A stretch of DNA of 64,000 bases from Eleusine coracana subsp. coracana. Lineage: Eukaryota > Streptophyta > Magnoliopsida > Poales > Poaceae. Made by a program: the position numbers and the translations under genes. The notes beneath the pieces were generated by a model that saw only the letters and a program-made list of their open reading frames with translations, ran no database searches and was not told the origin of the DNA. The stretch spans positions 35,152,658 through 35,216,657 of the forward strand of contig CM064433.1 of NCBI GenBank assembly GCA_032690845.1, written 5' to 3'. Shown here in pieces: positions 60,051 to 64,000 of the stretch; position 1 is the first letter of the stretch; each line of letters opens with the position of its first letter.

Positions 60051-60867
60051 CAGTCAAAGGCTCTGCTTTTGTTTTGTTTCTTGTTTGGAGTACCTTTCGC
60101 ATGCGCTCTCGCTCGCTCGGTCATATGCTCGCGCTGTCGTGCATTCCTTGCTTTCCGGACGCCCGACAGGTCTGAAAGTGGCTGACGTGATGTATGCTGC
60201 ATCTCGGCGTGCGATACACTGCTGCGACCATTCATGCATGCGCTCCTTTCTGCTGCTGATGCTGCGCGGACCAGATCAGTTTGGCTGTGCAGGTTGTCTG
60301 AAACAGAGGAGGATCCTATTGCTTTTGTGCTCGATGACGGTCAGGGCCTCCACAATTGTTTTTGTATCGATACCCAATGTCAGAGCCAGCACCGGCATAA
60401 AGCTACGACAGCGTCTTTGAAAGCTTTAACTATGTCAGTGCTTTGGTTAGGTGATATGACCGCTGAGCAGGATAGCTGTGAGTGAAAAAAAAGAATAAAG
60501 TTAGCTGCGGTGGGCGCTAGGCTTGGATACATATCACCGTCGCTGCCGAAGCTAGCTTCACCCTGCTGTGAACTGACACCGGTTATGCAGTACCGGACAG
60601 TGCCACATGGCACCGTGCAACTAGCTACAAAAAGGCCACTGCGGACGCCCTCATACCGCGCTTTGCAAAGCAGGACACAACTGACATGAGACGCGAAACA
60701 CCAATGTCGGCTGCATGTTCTAGTGATACCGTTCTCTGTTTGAGGATGCAGATGCATCGACCGTTGACCATGATGAGTTTCATGTTTCTACAGACGCGAG
60801 GCGGCCTGCAACTTGCAGCGCTCGGATTTGGTCGGCGATTGGTTGAGTGATTTGTGAGTTTATACGA
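60051..60867. other. Spacer, nothing recognised
   Basis: No gene found. The 16-base string AAGTGGCTGACGTGATG (with neighbours) is shared with 56632, possibly a small dispersed repeat. Confidence 0.4.
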
Positions 60868-61075
60868 CACTATCACAAAAATAGCTTTTAGCGACGGGTA
60901 AAAATGTACTGTAGCGACGGAACAACCAACCCGTCGCTACACTAACGCAGTTAAAAATAGTTATTTCTTACGACGATTCATCTGTGAGGCAAATAAACCG
61001 CCGCTAGATCTAGCATTGTAGCGGCGGGTGACATCTTCACCCGCCGCTACCCATAGAACCAAAAAACAAAAAAAA
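60868..61075 (+). mobile_element. CACTA transposon terminus with hairpins
   Basis: Begins CACTATCACAAAAATAGC and carries subterminal GCGACGG/CCGTCGC motifs in both orientations. Two perfect inverted repeats are present: GTAGCGACGG/CCGTCGCTAC (60912-60941) and GTAGCGGCGGGTGA/TCACCCGCCGCTAC (about 61018-61050). This motif set differs from the CACTA end at 20112, so it is a different family. The other end was not identified. Confidence 0.7.
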
Positions 61076-61136
61076 AAAGGAGGTGGCCCTGGGCCCTTGG
61101 CCCATAGACCCACAGAGGCACCCGCCCCCCCGCGTC

Positions 61137-61265
61137 GCCGTCGGAGGAGGGGGAGGAGCCGGATCCGGCCTCCCCTTGCCGCCGTCAAAGGAGGGGGGAG
61201 GCGTCGGATCCGGCCTCTCCTTGCCGCCGTCGGAGGAGGGGGAGGCGCCGCAGATCCGCCTCTGA
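61137..61265 (+). repeat. GC-rich tandem repeat, three ~45-bp copies
   Basis: Units starting with GCCGTC-GAGGAGGGGGAGG at 61137, 61181 and 61226, each followed by 'CGGATCCGGCCT' or a variant. Open frames on both strands here are repeat-driven. It probably belongs to the interior of the CACTA element. Confidence 0.75.
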
Positions 61266-61699
61266 GCGTCGGAGTAGTCCCGCCTGCCGCCGTCGACCGC
61301 GTGGACGCGCACTGCCGCCCGAGTCGGGGACTCCGCGGGGACGCCCACCGTCCAACATTGCCCGCGCCACATGTTTGCGCCCGGACAGCCATCCACTGGA
61401 TACACCCTCGTGCGCCTCTCGGAGAGGTCCAACCGTCGCCATGCGTTGCACAAAGGGGGCCTCCGCACCACCGTGAGCCTCTCAGGGCGGGCCCCCGCGC
61501 GCCTCCCTGAGAGTGCCCTATTGCCGTCGTGCACCTCCCGGAGAGGGCCCCATGCTGCAGCGCTTGAGGTCGTAGGAGCCCTGCCGGAGCTTGAGTTCAA
61601 AGGAGCGCCATCGGCTCCGAGCCGAGTCATGACTCAAAATGCCTTCAAGAGTAGTTTTTATTTTTTGAGTCATAGGTATGTTAAACTATTAAAAGGGGT

Positions 61700-62747
61700 A
61701 AAACTTATCTTGCTTTAAGGGAATTCATGTGCTCAAGCTAAACTAATTCTTTGTGGAAGAATTATTCTCCAAAAGCCAAAAAGAATCAAACCTTTCAGCG
61801 CCAAACAGAGAACTATAAAAGTTCCGTAAGTCCTCTCACGGAAGTTCCATCATTGTCAAACTTCTCAAGTCTTGCAACCCGAGAGTTACAGAAGTTCCGT
61901 GAGCCTTTTCACGGAAGTTCTGTATAGATCTTCTTTTCCAGAAGTTGCACCTGAGAGCTACGGAAGTTCCGTCACTGGAAGTTCCGTGGGGTAACCACGG
62001 AAGTTTTGTCACTACGCCTGCATCTCCTCTTGCCATCCCGAGAGTTACGGAAGTTTTGTCACCCCCTTTGATGGAAGTTCTGTCACGACTGCAATGTTTG
62101 ATTCCAGGACCATGCAACGGCTATATTTGAAATGATGAAATTTCCATGGATTCTCACGGAAGTTCCGTCAGACCCAGTAAAGCTATATAACGGCTAGTTT
62201 TTGAGAGGGCTCTATAAATAGACTCCCCTTTCCTCCGTGGGAAGGGTTGGACACTTTAGCATTACACTCATTTTTCAGCTAGAGCTCTCCCCTCTCACTC
62301 CTAGATTTGTTCTTGAGATTCCAAGCAAGTGAGAGAGAACCAACCACAAAAAGGATTGAATCCATTCACTCGAAATCTTGAGCACATCTTTCCCTCCCCA
62401 TCAAGATTTGATTTGCTTGTTACTCTTGGAGACTTGGTCTCCTAGATGGCTAGGCGTCGTCCTTGAGCTCCCAACGTGTTGTGGTGAGACGAAGACATTT
62501 GTGAAAGTGTGATTTGCCTCCGGAGGAAAAGAATCAAGTGGAGAAAAAAATCCGAGCACGATATTTATGATTGCTTGGCGGGGAAAAGGGTTGAGAGAAA
62601 ACCGGCCTTAGTATGGCTCCTCAACGAGGATGTAGAAACTACTTAGTATGGTTGCCGAACCTCGGGTTAATTCTTTGTGTCTCTCTTTACATTTATATAT
62701 TTCTTTCATATTATTGTGCTCGATTCACTTGTTGATTGTGTTGCTAG
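61700..62747 (+). mobile_element. LTR-type retrotransposon sequence (probable LTR)
   Basis: A ~1-kb noncoding segment with many copies of GGAAGTTCCG/GGAAGTTCTG between 61845 and 62165, then CTATAAATAG (62212-62221) followed by a CT-rich leader-like stretch with 'GAAGGGTTGGACAC'. This layout (enhancer-like repeats, TATA, R-U5-like region) matches grass gypsy-type LTRs. The left boundary is uncertain and the right end is interrupted by the hAT element at 62748. No gag-pol is in the window. Confidence 0.5.
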
Positions 62748-64000
62748 CAGTGGCGAGTCTAGAGGGTGGGTCGGGTGGGCTGCGGCCCACCCCCAGATTT
62801 TGCCACAAAGCCCACCTCCCCTATCCAAAAAAAAAATGCAGACTGAGTCTGAGTCGGTTTGCTTGGCGTGCTCCAGTGCGTGCTCGCGCTCGGTGCCTCG
62901 GTTAGGGTTGGAAGCGGACTGGAAGCGGCGGCGGGCGGCACCGCGCATCGGCGAGGCGGCGGCGTGGCCAGGCCGCGAGGCCGTGAGTGGCGGGCGGCCA
63001 GGGTGCGAGGCTACGAGGTGCGAGCGGCAAGCTACAGGGTGCCGGGGTGCGGGCCAGGGTGCGGCTCTGGCGGTGGGCGGCAGGGGACTGGGACTGGGCG
63101 GCCAGGGCCTAGGGCGGCCGTCGGCCAGCCAGGACGCAAGCGGCCGAGCGCGGGTGGCGACTGGCGAGGATTGACGGGTCACGCTCACGGGTGCAAGTGC
63201 AGTAGCAAGGTACTATTATTTATTTTTATTCAAGATAATTATCAGATTCATAAAATTTCATTGTATTTACACTTGTATTCATGTATTGAATTGTATAATT
63301 AGAAGATTCATAGTTACACTTGCATTTTAGCTAATGAGACAACCGATGTTTCACATAGACAACAACTAGCTATTTGTTTGAGGTATATTGATAAGTTGGG
63401 AAGACCATGTGAACACTTTCTTTGAGTTGTGTGTGTGCAAAATACTACTTCCTACACTGAAGTCTTCAATTGAAAGTTTACTTCTTGGCACCATTTGACT
63501 TTAACTCAAATTCGTGGGCAAGGTTATGATGGGGCTAGCAATATGAAAGGAGAGATCAAAGGGCTGAAAACATTATTCATGAAAGAGTCACCTTCAGCTT
63601 GTTACATTTATTGTTTTGCTCATCAGCTGCAGCTGGTTCTTGTTGGTGTTGTTAAGGAAAATGAGGAGTGTGAATGGTTCTTCGACCAAGTCACTATATT
63701 ACTAACTATTTTTGGCAAGTCTTGCAAGCGTCATGACATGCTTAGAAATATTAATCTCCAGATTATCATGAAAGCAATTGAATGTGGAGAGCTACATAGT
63801 GGACAAGGATTGAATCAAGAGATAGGGTCAGTTAGACCCAGTGATACACGGTGGGGATCTCATTACAAAACTATTGTCAGCATTATTAGTATTGTCAGCA
63901 ATTGATACACGGTGGGACAATATAAGTTGTACTACATCATTGTTGTTGACTTTGCTATATTTCAATAATATTTTCTACGTATTTTTTTTTTATCATATGT
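62748..64000 (+). mobile_element. hAT-type transposon, 5' part, runs off the window
   Basis: Starts with CAGTGGCGAGTCTAGAGG, the CAGNGGCG-type end of a common plant hAT lineage, followed by 'GGGTGGGCTGCGGCCCACCC'. A CpG-rich leader (62930-63180) precedes the broken transposase region at 63330. The right end lies beyond the window, so the 8-bp target duplication cannot be checked. Confidence 0.65.
63330..63905 (+). pseudogene. hAT transposase (ZMYM1-like / DUF4371 type), broken
   Basis: One frame reads ANETTDVSHRQQLAICLRYI then DKLGRPCEHF, a TGA stop, a degraded stretch with another TGA, and then LTLTQIRGQGYDGASNMKG, FAHQLQLVLV and SDTRWGSHYKT before a final stop. These are hallmark segments of plant 'zinc finger MYM-type protein 1-like' hAT transposases. 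The two stops, the missing N-terminal zinc finger and the absent C-terminal dimerisation domain make it non-functional. Confidence 0.8.

Noticed and set aside
60980..61630. Pro/Arg-rich genes on either strand
   Set aside because: Frames mirror a GC-rich tandem repeat within a CACTA element; no recognisable domain.

Overview
The window looks like nuclear DNA from a grass (Poaceae; sub-lineage not resolved). The genes have many exons with GT-AG introns and very GC-rich first exons. MITEs of Stowaway and PIF/Harbinger type are common, and CACTA, hAT, Helitron, LTR and LINE relics lie between the genes. No bacterial, organellar or viral genes were seen. Five protein-coding genes are well supported: a respiratory burst NADPH oxidase (Rboh, 3170-8659, +, 8 exons, 926 aa), a germin-like protein (12166-12834, -, single exon), a two-exon SNARE-associated Golgi/DedA-type membrane protein (13424-16263, -), a secretory-type amidase-signature enzyme (26916-32364, +, 12 exons, 609 aa) and a single-exon PADRE/DUF4228 protein (53075-54010, +).

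Layout. 1-2.4 kb: a pair of diverged direct repeats, one of them split by a PIF/Harbinger-like element, then a MITE. 2.9-8.7 kb: Rboh. 8.7-12.1 kb: spacer with a triplicated 108-bp repeat and a MITE. 12.1-16.3 kb: germin-like and DedA-like genes on the minus strand. 17.8-20.4 kb: MITEs, a GGCC-rich element with a tRNA-like core, and an NLR (NBS-LRR) pseudogene cut off by a CACTA terminus. 22.4-32.4 kb: an orphan copy of the amidase promoter and first exon, a probable Helitron, and the complete amidase gene with a LINE-like insertion in intron 5. 32.4-38.5 kb: MITE-rich spacer.

38.5-52.2 kb is the most striking part: a tandem array of about 13.6 kb. It starts with diverged copies, continues as four copies of a ~518-bp unit, and then switches to a 715-bp higher-order repeat that runs for 14 periods with no net length change. 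The 715-bp unit equals the 518-bp unit (less 3 bp) plus a duplicated internal 200-bp segment. Variant bases show later amplification in blocks of two and seven units. I recognise no known satellite or gene in it.

52.9-54.0 kb holds the PADRE gene. From 58.6 kb to the end the DNA is transposon relics: a minus-strand LINE tail (reverse-transcriptase C-terminal part, zf-RVT, RNase H), a CACTA terminus with perfect hairpins, an LTR, and a hAT-type element inserted in that LTR with a broken transposase at the window edge.

The intact genes do not form a pathway. Rboh (apoplastic superoxide), germin-like (apoplastic cupin) and PADRE (stress-responsive family) all belong to families linked to stress and defence, but nothing in the sequence shows that they are co-regulated. 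Exon boundaries were assigned by hand from splice consensus, reading frame and family similarity; no transcript data were available.
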